Assembly (NCBI RefSeq): GCF_003265705.1
Contig: NW_020312858.1
Coordinates: 6,270,596 to 6,334,595 of the forward strand
From: Callorhinus ursinus
Taxonomy: Eukaryota; Chordata; Mammalia; Carnivora; Otariidae
DNA length: 64,000 nt
Reading direction: 5' to 3'
A program made the translations under genes and the position numbers. Of this stretch, positions 22,408 through 33,439 are shown piece by piece. Within the stretch, counting starts at the first letter, position 1, and each line of letters opens with the position of its first letter. The notes beneath the pieces were generated by a model. The model did not search any database, was not told the origin of the DNA, and saw nothing but the letters and a program-made list of their open reading frames with translations.

Positions 22408-22905
22408 CTCTGATTATCTGTGGTTGCATAAAGATAACCCCCAACAGGTGCCTGAAAATAGCAACAATTATTTCTTTTGCTCCCAACTCTGCAATTGAGC
22501 AGGGCGTGGAAGGGATGGCTGTTCTCCATGTAGCGTCTGGTGGGGTGGAACAGACAGGGCTGAGGATTCGACTCCAGGATGACTCACTCATGGCTGGCGA
22601 GTTGGTTCTGGCTCTTGGGTGTCTCTCTGCAGGAGCTTTTCCAAGGCATGTCTTGGGCTTCCTCACAGCATGGTGGCTGGGTCCCAAGAGGGAGCATCCT
22701 AAAACACAGGAGGAGGAATTTGCCAATTTTTTTAAAGCCTAGCCCTGGACACTGCATGGGACTACTTCTGCTGTTTGCTCTTGGTCAGGTGTTATGGACC
22801 TGCCTCGATTCAAGGAAGAAAGGGGACAGAGACCCCATCTCTTAATGAGACAAGTGTCAAAGAATTTTGGGGTCATATTTAAGAAAACCCACCACAAATA
22901 TTCAT
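22408..22905 (-). mobile_element. MaLR (MLT1-type) LTR
   Basis: 'ttatctgtggttgcataaag' at the left corresponds to the inverted MLT1 end (ATAACAAATTACCC region). 'gtgtcaaagaattttggggt' followed by 'catatttaagaaaacccacc' at the right is the inverted LTR start. Length, near 500 bp, fits a nearly complete but decayed LTR. Confidence 0.7.
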
Positions 22906-23554
22906 ATTCATCTCAGGGGTCTCCCAGGCCATCATTTTGATCCAGCATAGCCTATCTCTGGTTAGGTTGACCTGATCATTTCTTTTCCAAACTGGGACTC
23001 ACCGAGAGAATGACAGGATGGTCTGAAAATTATCACCAGCCAGTGAGTGTAAAACGGAACTGTCTCAACAAACCAGCTATGCAGTCTCCCTCTCCCTGGG
23101 GGCAATGATTAATGTCTTCTTGATGTCCTCAAGTCATCTTGGGAAGGTAATATTAGGACCCCTGCGTTCTGTTTCAGTACAGAACACATTTAGGAAAATG
23201 TTGGTAAGTTGTTTAAAAATGAAGAGTAATTTTTTCCTGGATGCAAATCTTCAGTTATCCGGAAAACTCATTTAAAAAGAGCTTCTGCTCTCCCGAATCT
23301 TCCGGTTAACCCCAGTGCTCTTGTGGGATATGGCAGCCTCAGACGCAGAGCCCCTAGAATGCTATGGCTGTGGCCAGGCTGGGCCCTCTTGCTGAGCTGG
23401 GTACTAGATCCTGGAAAAGCAGAGATGGGTAAAACATGGTCCCGACCTCCAGCTGCTTATGACTTCTTAGGCACACTAGTCCAGGCAATAAGCCATTGCA
23501 ATGCCAGATGATAAGTGTCTTCAGAGAAATGGAACCAAAATATCAGGGGAGCAT
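22906..23554. other. Unassigned single-copy DNA
   Basis: Nothing recognised. Confidence 0.4.
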
Positions 23555-23900
23555 CAGCAAGTAGCTCCGTGGAAACATCCAGGAAGATTTTGCAGAGGAG
23601 GTAACATTCAAGTTGGGTGATTTATTTATTTTTTGATTGCCTAGTATGATTTAGGCACCTTGCTAGGAATTTTATGTGTATCATCTCATTCAGTTTTTAG
23701 AAAGCCCCCTGCAAGGTAGACATTATTATCCTCCCATTTTATGGTTAAGGAACCTGCTTGAAGTATTTGAAGTAACTTGCTTGAGTCTAAACAGGCAGCA
23801 AATAGCAAAAGCAGAACAGGTGCCAGGGATGGAGGAAGGGCGTGTAGGAGTTTTTAAAGCCTCAGAGAAGGAGAGGACATTTTAGGGTCACAGGGGTAAA
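23555..23900 (-). mobile_element. MIR within L2-like sequence
   Basis: Positions 23,640-23,815 are antisense MIR ('tattatcctcccattttatg', 'gttaaggaacctgcttgaag'). The flanks at 23,560-23,630 ('gcagaggaggtaacattcaa') and 23,815-23,890 read as an interrupted antisense L2. Confidence 0.6.
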
Positions 23901-24099
23901 GACAGGCAGGTGGAAGAGGGTTGGCAGCCTGGGGTCTAGCTGGCTGTTTGGTGTGTCCGGAACCCGGTGGGGGTGGAGGGGGTGCAGTGGGGACCTGGCT
24001 GGGAAGGAATCTTGTAACACAGGGCACTTGGGTCTTCCCTCGCAGACACTGGGGCTCCTTGTTGAGGCAAGGGAGGAGAGGAATATTAGATTTAGCTGG

Positions 24100-24500
24100 C
24101 ACCAGCCATCCTGACCTTCTAGGTGTGATCCATGGACCAGAAGCATCACCTGGGAGTTATGTAGATGTGCAGCATCTCAGGGACGCCTGGGTGACTCAGT
24201 CAGTTAAGCGTCCAACTCTTGATTTCAGCTCAGGTCATGATCTCAGTGTCGTGAGATCAAGCCCCGCATCGGGCTCTGTGCTCAGTGGGGAGTCTGCTTG
24301 AGATTCTCTCTCTCCCTCTCCCTTTGCCCCTCCCCCTGCTCGCACTCTCTCTTTCTCTCTCAAATAAAGAAATAAATCTTAAAAAAAAAAAGGAAATGCA
24401 GCATCTCAGGCCTCGCCTCAGACCTACTGAATCAGAACCTGCATGTTAACAAGGTCCCCAGGTGATTCACCTGCCTGCGAACGCTCAGCAGCACAGGTCT
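24100..24500 (-). mobile_element. MER5A-like hAT element split by a SINE
   Basis: 'gatccatggaccagaagcat' and 'cacctgggagttatgtagat' to the left of the SINE, and 'cctactgaatcagaacctgc', 'atgttaacaaggtccccagg' and 'tgattcacctgcctgcgaac' to its right, are the order of a MER5A relic. The SINE at 24,182-24,396 interrupts it. Confidence 0.8.
24182..24396 (+). mobile_element. Can-SINE with clear duplication
   Basis: The head 'gacgcctgggtgactcagtc' is followed by 'aagcgtccaactcttgattt', 'tcaggtcatgatctcagtgt', a CT-rich tract, (AAAT)n and an A-tail. A perfect 14-bp target-site duplication, tgcagcatctcagg, flanks it (24,168-24,181 and 24,397-24,410). The body differs from the minus-strand SINEs ('gattctctctctccctctcc'), so it belongs to a different SINEC subfamily. 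Confidence 0.97.
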
Positions 24501-25042
24501 AGCACACTACCGTTCACAGAGTTTATAACTTTATACCATGTTTGCTCACAGTCAGGATCTTCCACTGATAGCTTCCAGTTCTGAAAGCCTGAGCAATGGC
24601 TGGCAAAAGATTTGGGGGAAGATGAGATCAGGAGAAATCCATCCATTAGATTTTCTTCTGGTCATTCTAATGACTGCAGCCTGGACCTGCTGGAGTGGAG
24701 CCAGATCCAGCCCTGGTTCCTGCTCACACCCTGCACGCACCCTGCACACACTCTGAGCAAATCAGCTCAGTGGCACCATTGGGGTTCATGGAGCCCTCCT
24801 ACCCTGAGAGTCTGCGGTGTCATGCACAGGGTGCCAGTGTCTGGGGACAGGCAGGGAGAGGAACAGACCTCTGCCCTGTCCAGCTCCCAGAACCCCTAGC
24901 CAAGGCTGCAAGGGAGGGTGACATGGACATTTTATCAGGGCAGAGTCTTGCTCTGGCTGAGGTTGGGGGCCCAGAAATTGATCCCTTTGGCCATGATATT
25001 ACCTGCCCACTAGGAGATGCTCTGGGGCAGAAGTGGGGGCAA

Positions 25043-25046
<4 letters not shown>
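24501..25046. other. Unassigned single-copy DNA
   Basis: No gene recognised. Confidence 0.35.
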
Positions 25047-25074
<28 letters not shown>

Positions 25075-25100
25075 CATGAGAGAGAGAGAGAGAGAGAGAA
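25047..25100. repeat. Compound (TG)n(GA)n microsatellite
   Basis: About 14 TG units (25,047-25,074), then 'catgag', then about 11 GA units. Confidence 0.97.
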
Positions 25101-26294
25101 TCTAAGAGGCTCAGGTTGCAGAAATGTTGGCCCTTACATTTCCCCCCTGGCCCTCAGAGAGTCTTGACTACTTCCTGAAGTCAGAAGTGGTGATGCTGGT
25201 TAGACAGGGCATTTCCATATCTCTTTTCTCTCTCCTCCATTCCATGAGCACCTCCCGTGCTTCTGGGCTGCCCCCTGCCCCACTCAGGGAGGCATGCAGA
25301 ACTGCTCCCTAAGGTGCAGGAGTGTGCACTTGGTAGGAGGAAGGAGGGGAGACAAGCAAAGGATGAGGCAGGTGTGATGTTTTAAAGACTCCAAGGGAGG
25401 GGAGCTGTTGCTGCTAAGGGAACGAGAAGGAGTCTCTGGTTCTAAATGGAAGATGGTCCTGCCATTTGCTATCTTTATGTCTTTGAGCAAATATCACTCT
25501 TTTGGATCCTCAAAGTTGCAGCTCACGTCAAGGTTACACTCATCCCCCCTTTCAGAGTTTGGATGGGTACTAGGTGGGCGGTGCGGGAGTGCTCAGCTGA
25601 GGATATGGCACAGGGTTGCTATTCGTGGACTCCTGGCCCCTGACCTCCGGCCAACCATCCTGGCTCACCGTGGGCAATAAACCGAAGGGCCCGGTTTTCT
25701 TTCACAAACCACACTTGCCTGGAGCTCCTCCCTGTCTTGCAGGGAAGTGACCTTCCTCATGTGCCCAGAAAATACATGTGATGATGGCGTGCCACACGCA
25801 ACCAAGCGGATCTTGCGACACTTACGATTCCCTCACTGCTCTAGAGGAATGAGAGGGAGAGAGGAAGTGGGAGTCCTTTGTTCTTGCATGCCCGGCGAGG
25901 CTATGCTTGCTGTGGGATCTTAAGGCCATTTTTATGCAGATGGATTCCAGGTGGTTGAGGGACTTGCCCGGAAAAGTCTTTCTTCCTCTCCTTTTCCTCT
26001 TCTTCCTCCTTCCCCCTCTTCTTCTCTTTAACAACACAACTTGTATATACTACCCTGACCCCTCTTCTGTGGCAGGTAACCCTCAGAAAGCAGTGAACCC
26101 ATCAAGGCTCTGCTGAGCTTGCCTGGAGGGCTGGGCAGATAAGGGAGAGCATGGGGCAATGCTCAAAGGAGGGCAGCCAGGCATGAGGCTGGGTCACAGA
26201 ACCCACAGAAGCTTCAGGGACCTGGAGCAAATAGGCCGTAGCATCTTGGGGGTTGGGCCCACCGGCAGTGAGCCATCGTTCTTCCTCCCACTGG
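25101..26294. other. Unassigned single-copy DNA
   Basis: No gene recognised. A pyrimidine-rich run occupies 25,975-26,035. Confidence 0.4.
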
Positions 26295-26313
26295 CCAGAC
26301 TCTACTCATTCTT

Positions 26314-26511
26314 TTTTTTTTTAAAGATTTTATTTATTTATTTATTTGAGAGAGAGAGAATGAGAGAGAGAGAGCACGAGAGGGAAGAGGGTCAGAGGGA
26401 GAAGCAGACTCCCCGCCGAGCAGGGAGCCGATGCGGGACTCGATCCCGGGACTCCAGGATCATGACCCGAGCGGAAGGCAGTCGCCCAACCAACTGAGCC
26501 ACCCAGGCGCT
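26314..26511 (-). mobile_element. Can-SINE (arctoid SINEC type)
   Basis: T-rich tail, 'aaagattttatttatttatt', a GA tract, 'gaagcagactccccgccgag', 'cgatcccgggactccaggat' and the inverted head 'gagccacccaggcgct'. The flanks repeat ccagactctactcattctt (26,295-26,313) as ccagactgtactcattctt (26,512-26,530), 18 of 19 identical. Confidence 0.97.
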
Positions 26512-26530
26512 CCAGACTGTACTCATTCTT

Positions 26531-26879
26531 GAATGCTCAACCCAGAGATGTTTTCCCCCGAGAATCTGCTTTTCTTGACGTCCCCCAGGCCTTTTGTCTC
26601 AGCAGTAGGCGATGACTAATCCCCTTGGGGCAGCTGTCCTTTGAAGACAGCATGAGTAATGGGTGCACTTCCGCACTGTGGCTCAGCCTCCTGTCCCAGG
26701 GGTCGGTCCCCTGGGGTGACCCATACCACACACTCTTCCAGGGCTCACACCCCTGGAATTCTCTCCTGCACAGCCACTGGTGTGTATGCCCACTGGCTCT
26801 CCCCCATCCCCACACTTACACACCCCGCACAGGTGCAGGCACCTGCCCCCATGGCTCACACTCTCCTCCACCAGGCTGT
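26531..26879. other. Unassigned single-copy DNA
   Basis: No gene or repeat recognised. Confidence 0.35.
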
Positions 26880-27100
26880 CCCACCCGCCCGCTCCATTAG
26901 GGAGCTTTATTGCATGAGCTCGCAGGTATTTGCAGACCTGACATTGGCAGTGACTGAGTGGGCCTTTTGGTGACACTTCCATAAAACCTCATAAATTGCC
27001 TCTGCGCAGCGTCACGTGCACACTTTTATTTTCCTCAATAAATACACACGTTCTTATTTCCTAACAGCTCCAGCCTTGGCTGAGTGCCCGGCCAAAGGGT
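26880..27100. other. Candidate conserved non-coding segment
   Basis: 'gggagctttattgcatgagc', 'ccataaaacctcataaattg' and 'ttttcctcaataaatacaca' are non-repetitive, AT-balanced and carry CDX/HOX-like TTTATTG and CATAAAA motifs. Conservation is inferred from texture only. Confidence 0.25.
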
Positions 27101-27329
27101 CCACTTCCTGTACACTTGGCCGAGATGCATCGTGGACAGGAATGGGGGGACCACTCCATTGGTTGTTGGAGGCCCTGACATCCTCGGGGACCTGGGCTAA
27201 CAGAGGCCTGATTTGAATGGGACATTTTGGGTCATCTCGTCCGCTGCAAATTCTATCCCTCCCCTTGCAGGCCGTTCTTCTTTGCGTTTGTTCATTACTC
27301 CATCTAGACTCTTTAACCGAGGTTTTAGG

Positions 27330-27480
27330 TGAGGGCTGCTATTAAGCCTGTTTTTCAGACCTGGAAGCTGAGGCTCAGAGAAATTCATGGTCAATGCCAG
27401 GGCCTGGAATCTGCATTTAAGCAACATTCCAGCTCATTCTGATGCAGGTGTTTTGGGTCACACGTGGAGAATGAAAGCCT
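27330..27480. mobile_element. MIR and MER5A-like fragments
   Basis: 27,335-27,395 ('gcctgtttttcagacctgga', 'agctgaggctcagagaaatt') is antisense MIR. 27,400-27,475 ('ggcctggaatctgcatttaa', 'ttctgatgcaggtgttttgg') resembles a MER5A piece. Confidence 0.55.
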
Positions 27481-27814
27481 TTTTGTGAATGACTGGGGTC
27501 TCAGGGTATAAACCATATTTCCCCCATTCTTAAAATGAAAACACTTTGGAAATAATAACCTTGAAGAGGGAAGGAGCAATTCCAAGGACAAAAACTTTTC
27601 TCAGAGGGTTGGTGGAACTTAAAGCTGTAAGAACATTGGGGCTGACCCTCTGGAGAGGCCAGCTGAGGCCGGCTGTCTGCCCCTTGCCTTGGCCAGCACA
27701 GCCCATCACCTCTCCTGGCTCTGCTATCGCTTTGGTGCACAATCATCTGCTCCCCCTCCCCCCTTAAAAAATAATTTCACTACTTCTACAGATTGACAAA
27801 TGTTTACCCCTTAT

Positions 27815-27925
27815 GAAGGTCTTTGAGGGGCTGTTCTTATCTTCATTTTACAGACTGGGAAGCAAGGATGCCCTGGGAAAATCTCCCCACCAGTAAGTGG
27901 CAGACCCTGGATTATGAGTCTAGTT
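27815..27925 (-). mobile_element. MIR fragment
   Basis: 'tcttcattttacagactggg' and 'accagtaagtggcagaccct' are the antisense MIR core. Confidence 0.7.
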
Positions 27926-28319
27926 TTCCAATCTGTAGTAGAGCTTGTTTTCCACTCATCATGTTGCCTGAGCACTAACTGCCTCCCACCTGATGTCAGG
28001 GCCTGGGAGGGTGGTGAGCTCCCGGGGGGCCAGTGCGACGTGTGTTTGGAGTCCCAAGACTGCAGTATCTATGGCCTTTTGAGGAGATCTCAGGGAATGG
28101 AGAAGGCAGGAGAAAGGGAGGGGAGGGCTGGGGGCAGTAATGGGAAGGAGAAGGTGGAGGGTCTTGCTCTCAGTGCCACCCTATGTTTTGCTATCAAGTC
28201 ATACTCATTAGGTATCATGTCAGAAGCAGAGGGGTGAAATGTAAAGCAGAGGAGAGGACTTTTTTTCCTGAGGCTTTTAAAGTTAAAAGCTTTGCTAGGG
28301 TAGAAGGGAGGAGGGGTGT
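27926..28319. other. Unassigned single-copy DNA
   Basis: Purine-rich at 28,090-28,160. No gene recognised. Confidence 0.35.
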
Positions 28320-29757
28320 AGAGTTTGCATCTTCACTTTGATTTGGTCCATTGGGAGATCCATTATGGAGGAGCCATCAATAGTCCATGAGGCCACAAAG
28401 CACAGAATGGCGTGGGCCCCTGGAGAGTTCATCAGTTCGGATGCATTCACTTCTTTCTGTGGGTCCCCCAAATCACACTGCCAGGAAGTGGGACAGGACA
28501 AGTTCTCACCTCTGGGGAATGCCTACTGAGTCGGGTGTCTGAGCAGATGCATGTGGCCAGTCACTAACAAGTTCTGTGCCCTTCTGAGATACTTCCCGAA
28601 TATACTGTGGGAAGGAGGTTAATGTTATCTTGACTCTTCTGACCCACCCAATGCCCAACTATTGGCTCTGGGGACTCCAGGCTGTTCTCTGAAGTCCTGG
28701 ATCTCCTCTATTTCTAGTAGCCCTGTTCCCTACTTCCTGCCTTGCTCTTCCCACTTAGCATAATGAGATGTGACCCAGGAGTCTCTTGGAGCCTCCTCCA
28801 TTAACCGAGGCTTGTATCTCATCCACCAGATGGCCACGGTGGCAGGGATGGAGGTTTCACATGGGCTCATCAACAGGGACTCTCATTCACCAAGGCTAAT
28901 CTGGCTCAAGTTGACTGCTCAGTGCTCTACCTGCCACTAGGAACAACTACTCTGAGCCCCTAATATGGTACTGTTCCCCCAGGGGACCAGCCTGGTTACA
29001 GAGTCAGGGCACTGAATTGTTTCCATCATAGAAGGCATAGTGCTTTGTTCTCATTGGAATAGAGATATGGATATCATTGGAACTCTGGATATGGATTTGC
29101 TTTCCTTGCCTGAAGTCCTTTTGCCAAAACTGCCATGGATTCACAGAAGGCCTTCCTCACCATGACCGTAGTCCCCCACAGCACCCCCTCTTACCAAGAA
29201 ACTCATTGGACAGCGAATGAGGATCAGTGATGGGCTGTCCGCTACATTCACTGGCCTTGCAAGGTCCCCCATCACTCTCAAGCAGTCAGTCTGACAGAAT
29301 TCTGGAATGAGCCGTTCGAAGACTTTTTATGGCACTAACTGGACGGCAGCGATTTGTGGGGCTAGTAGAATAGTGTCCTGCAGCATGCAGAGACTCCACT
29401 AAACCAGTGACCGGTATATGGTGCTGGTTTTCTCCATAGCCAGGTTTCACAGGTTGGGGAATAAGCTCCTCTTACCACGACCCCAGTGATCCAATAGCAA
29501 AAGTTTTGCATCCTGCTCCTGTGATTTAAGCTTTCATGGTCTAGAAGGTTTAGAGCCCAAGGGAGACGTGCTCCCAGCAGGGGGCACAGCGATGGGTCCA
29601 TTAGATTGGAATTTTTGACCGCCTCCTGGCCTCTTTGGACTCCTCATGCTGGGGAACCAACGACGAAGGAATTACTGTGCTGGCAGGGTGATTGGTCCTG
29701 AATACGAAAGAGAAATTGGATTGCTAACCAACAGTGGGGAGAAGTGGGGTATGTCTG
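28320..29757 (+). mobile_element. ERV-L internal (pol) relic
   Basis: Order and wording match the ERV-L pol gene. 28,330-28,520 reads like the upstream pol part ('gaggagccatcaatagtcca', 'atcacactgccaggaagtgg'). 29,290-29,440 is the integrase end ('ggcactaactggacggcagc', 'ccggtatatggtgctggttt'). 29,480-29,750 leads into dUTPase ('gtgatccaatagcaaaagtt', 'ggactcctcatgctggggaa'). The relic is full of stops and indels; for example a frame change splits the dUTPase at about 29,690. No gag, env or own LTR was recognised beside it. Confidence 0.85.
29660..29757 (+). pseudogene. ERV-L dUTPase fragment
   Basis: dUTPases hydrolyse dUTP to dUMP; ERV-L elements encode one after integrase. Here the frame holding 'GITVLAG' meets a stop, and the continuing similarity (VIGPEYEREIGLL) lies in a different frame, so a one-base indel divides the motif. 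The fragment ends where the antisense MaLR LTR begins. It is non-functional. Confidence 0.75.
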
Positions 29758-29990
29758 TGTTTAGTCCGTTTGGGCTGCTATAACAAAACAGCATAGACTC
29801 AGTGGCTTATAAACCACAGACATTTATTCCCCACAGCTCTGGAGACTGGGAAGTGTCTGGCGAGGACCTGTCTCCTGGCTTGTAGATGGAGGTCTTCTCA
29901 CGTGGCAGAAGGGTTGAGGGAGCCCTCTGGGGTCTCTTCGATAAGAAGGGTAATAATCCCACTCACCCAATCACCTCTCAAAGACCTTAC

Positions 29991-30212
29991 TTTTTTTTTT
30001 TTTAAGATTTTATTTATTTACTTTAGTGAGAAAGAATAGTGTCCTCCAGGATGCAGAGACTCCACTGCAGAGACTCACTGTCTGAGTGTGAGAACAGAGG
30101 GAGAGAGAGAGAGAGAGAGAGAATGTGGGGCTCGATCCCAGGACCCTGACATCATGACCTGAGCTGAAACCAAGAGTCGGACGCTTAACTGACTGTGCCA
30201 CCCAGGTGCCCC
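29991..30212 (-). mobile_element. Can-SINE carrying a foreign patch
   Basis: T-tail, 'aagattttatttatttactt', GA tract (30,102-30,121), 'gctcgatcccaggaccctga', and the inverted head 'tgtgccacccaggtgcccc'. Positions 30,033-30,066 are not SINE sequence: they match ERV-L pol at 29,367-29,400 in 32 of 34 bases. A 13-base partial copy of the patch end follows (30,067-30,079). The SINE lies against the T-tail site of the neighbouring L1. Confidence 0.93.
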
Positions 30213-30224
30213 AGCCTCACTTTT

Positions 30225-30350
30225 ATTGGTTATTTAAATTCCATTAGCCAACATATAGTACATCATGAGTTTCAGATGTAGTGTTCAATACCTTAGCAGT
30301 TGCGTATGACACCCAGAGCTCATCACATCATGGGCCCTCCTTAATGTCGA
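30225..30350 (-). mobile_element. L1 3' UTR fragment
   Basis: 'taaattccattagccaacat', 'agtacatcatgagtttcaga' and 'tgtagtgttcaataccttag' are an older relative of the carnivore L1 3' end found at 15.9, 52.6 and 54.4 kb. The flanks agcctcactttt (30,213-30,224) and ggcctcactttt (30,352-30,363) look like its target-site duplication, and the SINE then inserted at the same T-run. Confidence 0.8.
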
Positions 30351-30435
30351 AGGCCTCACTTTTGAATGCCACTGGGGATTAGGTGTCAACATAGGAATTT
30401 GGGGAGGAAACACATATTCAGTCTGTAGCATTCCA

Positions 30436-30890
30436 CTCCTGGCCCTCCAAAAGTCATGTTCTCACATGCAAAATACATCTCAACAACCCCCAAAGTCTTA
30501 TTTCATTCCAGCATCAACTCTAAAGTCTAAAAATCCAAAGCCTCATCTAAATATCATCTAAAGCAAAGGTAAGGGACACTCCAGGTACAATTCATCCCGA
30601 GGCCAATTGCTCTCTAGCTGTGAACGTGTGAAACCAGACAAGTTCTGTGCTTCCAAAATACAAGAGTGCCACAGACATGGACTAGGTATTCCCATTCCCA
30701 AAGGGAGAAATAGGGGAGAAAAAAGGGTTCACGGGTCCCATGTGTGTCCCAAACCTAATGGGACAAGCAACATGCAAGCTTGAGGCTTGAGAATAATCTT
30801 CTTTGGCTTGATGCTTTGCCCTTAGACCCAGTGGGGTCCTGCTGCCATAGCTGTCTTGGGTTGGAGCTGCCACCCTATGTATGATGGACA
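30436..30890 (-). mobile_element. MaLR internal sequence
   Basis: 'aaagtcatgttctcacatgc', 'aacaacccccaaagtcttat', 'ttccagcatcaactctaaag' and 'cccattcccaaagggagaaa' are the inverted THE1/MST-type internal region that normally adjoins a MaLR LTR. It continues directly from the LTR on the same strand. No coding capacity. Confidence 0.75.
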
Positions 30891-30939
30891 TAAAGGAAGG
30901 TAATTAATGTGACTAAAATGATGGAAAGACAATTCACAT

Positions 30940-31712
30940 TACCATGCAGTAAAATGGTGTGTTTTTCTATCGTATATTGTCTTTCCTGCTTGGTGGAAAA
31001 TGTTATAGTTCGTTAATTTATCCTTCACATTTATTGATAGGTTATTACCAGGTGTTTTATGCTTTAAGATAGATAAAGGAGATCTATATTTTTACAGTTG
31101 TAGAACTGATAGATTTCCTTTCCATTTTCTAATATGTTATTATTGCAATATTGAAAAATGTTATATGAAGCCCCTTTAATTTAAAACAATTTTTCAGTTT
31201 TTAAATTAATATGTTATTAGTTGATTATCTTTGGGTTTGAGGTAGGTAATCATATCATGAGCAGATATTCATAATTTTGTTTTCTCTTTTTAAATAGTTT
31301 CGTGTCAATATTTTTTTCTTTCCTTATTCCCCTGACTGGAATTTCCTGAGTGATTATTAGTGATGATACTTTAGGGAATATTCTTGTCTTCCTCTTATTT
31401 TTAATAGCAATGCTGTTTATATATTGCCATTAACTATAGAATTGAGATAAATATTTCCATCATGCTATATTAGACCTGGCTATTCCTATTCATTATATTC
31501 TATATATTTTTAAAGGAATAGGCATTAAATTTACTCATTACTTCTTCATATTTATCGAGATGGTTGCATTTAATTGACCTGATACATATATTTATAACAT
31601 ATTTCCTCGCATTAAATAATCTCTTGATCCCTGGTTGTAAGTGACTATGCTTTTTGTATTCTAACTCATTAGCCTTGCTGGTGAGCTTTGAGAGTTTTTG
31701 CAACAATCTTTA
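30940..31712 (-). mobile_element. Ancient L1/HAL1 fragment
   Basis: Very AT-rich. Landmarks such as 'cctgactggaatttcctgag', 'ctcttgatccctggttgtaa' and 'tgctggtgagctttgagagt' are antisense L1 ORF2. All frames are broken. Confidence 0.65.
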
Positions 31713-31729
31713 AAAGCAAGATTTGTTTA

Positions 31730-31895
31730 TAATTCTGATGTTAATATAGTACATGCAAACTGAAATAAAAGAAGTGGAAACAAAATAAATCAAACTGTTA
31801 GCAGTGATCTCCTGTCTGTTAGATGGCAGAATAAGGGTCTGTTTTGTTATTCTTCTCTTAAAATGTAAAACATATTTTAAAATGATAAAATTGAA
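31730..31895 (+). mobile_element. Ancient L1 fragment
   Basis: A-rich stretch 'gcaaactgaaataaaagaag' and 'gaataagggtctgttttgtt' resembles the end of an old L1 ORF2 and its 3' UTR. Confidence 0.45.
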
Positions 31896-31904
31896 TATTG
31901 TGCC

Positions 31905-32245
31905 AATTATATATTGCTATGTAACAAACCATCTCAAAACTTAGTGGCCAAAATAACAACTAGTCTATTTGCTCACAATTCCAAAGGTCAATAGTTTGGG
32001 CGGGGCTCAGATGGGCGTGTCTTCTGCAGGTCTTGCCCAAGGGCCAGACATTCTGCTGTCCTCAGCTGGTGGGTCAGCTGGGGGCCGGTTGATTTAGAGG
32101 GCCTGGGACAGCACAGCTTATCTCTATTCCTTGTCATATCCTTCTTTTTGATGGAAGAAGCCAAAAAGTCACATTGCAAAGGGTGCACGCAGAGATGGGA
32201 GGAATTGCTGTGGACAACTTTGCAAACAATCTGCTATAAACACTT
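31905..32245 (-). mobile_element. MaLR (MLT1-type) LTR fragment
   Basis: 'ttatatattgctatgtaaca', 'aaccatctcaaaacttagtg', 'ggcggggctcagatgggcgt' and 'cacattgcaaagggtgcacg' are the inverted MLT1-class LTR, as at 22.4 kb. Truncated. Confidence 0.65.
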
Positions 32246-32284
32246 TATAGTTAAAAATAAAAAAAACACAGATTGTAAAAAGAA

Positions 32285-33040
32285 GAGAAGCGTAATACCT
32301 ATGTTAATAAGGATATGGCAAGATAGACTTTCTTACACATTGCTGATGGGCCTATTGAAAGCATAATAAAAAAGATTTGACAATGTATTTCATGAATGGT
32401 AAAATATTTTTAAATTATTATTTACTTAAATTTACCAGTTTATTAAAGGATATAATAAAGGATATGAATCAACAGCCAGATGAATAAATACATAGGGTGA
32501 GGTCAGGGGGGAAAGTGTGGAGCTTCCATGCCCTCTCCAGGCAAGCTATGAATGGTAAAATGTTAATAGAATTTGACCTAGTTTTCCTATACCTTGGAAT
32601 TTATCCTAAGGAAAAAAATCAGAATTCCACATACACAAAAAATTATGTGCAAAGATTTTTATGTGTAGCGTTCTTTGTGAGTGAAAATCTAGATCTAATC
32701 TAAAGGTCCACTATGAAAGGAATTGATGACATCATCTCTATATGATGGAACACTGTGTGATGATTAAAGGCATGTTTGAGGGTATGAGAAGTTCAAAAAG
32801 TAGGATTTCAGTGTGTTCATTATAATTCTAATTTTGAAAGTTGATTGTATTCATGTACACATGTATGTATTCCCATATGTATATATTGTATTGCATTGTA
32901 TGACATATATTGTATCAGACCTATATTTGAATACAGTCTACTTTCTATACATGTATATATACATAAAATACTCTACAAGAGCATAGGAATGGTGATTATT
33001 TCTTGACAGTTATTGTGTTTCTGGTGTTCTTTATATTACA
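32285..33040 (+). mobile_element. Ancient L1/HAL1 3' fragment
   Basis: 'tacacattgctgatgggcct', 'cttggaatttatcctaagga', 'tgcaaagatttttatgtgta' and 'atctaaaggtccactatgaa' are the degraded end of an L1-type ORF2 (the segment that encodes 'YLGIYPKEKN'). AT-rich TATG repeats fill 32,850-32,960. Confidence 0.75.
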
Positions 33041-33439
33041 ATGATTATTGGAGCCACAGGTACCAGATGGGGTCACCTTGCCATTTTGCTCTAGAGAGAG
33101 TCAACTGTAACTGTCTCATGCCCCGTGGAAAGTCTCTGTCTTCCCCATTAGTCCTGGGACTTCTTGAGGGTTTTCATTCTCATTAGAACCTCTGCTAGTG
33201 ACTCCCCGTCTTTGGAATTCTGTTGTTCTATCCTGTCTTTTGTGATTCTTCTTATATCTCTGCCCTGGCATCCTGACTGATACTTGGGCCATCCTCCCTT
33301 CTCCTTTACTTCGACTTCCAGTCCTCTCCCAAACATTCTGGGATATGAATTTGCTGCGTGTACCAGACTTTTACTAAAGATCCCTGTTCCCTGTCATCTC
33401 ATGGAGATGGGCTATCCTGTACAATACAAAAGTCAAGCG
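33041..33439. other. Unassigned single-copy DNA
   Basis: Nothing recognised. Confidence 0.35.

Larger units (their letters stand above)
29758..30435 (-). mobile_element. MaLR LTR, split by later insertions
   Basis: 'agtccgtttgggctgctata', 'gcttataaaccacagacatt', 'tctctggggtctcttcgata' on the left (29,758-29,990), and 'tggggattaggtgtcaacat' plus 'aacacatattcagtctgtag' on the right (30,364-30,435), form an inverted MLT1/MST-class LTR. Between them lie a SINE (29,991-30,212) and an L1 fragment (30,225-30,350). Confidence 0.85.
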
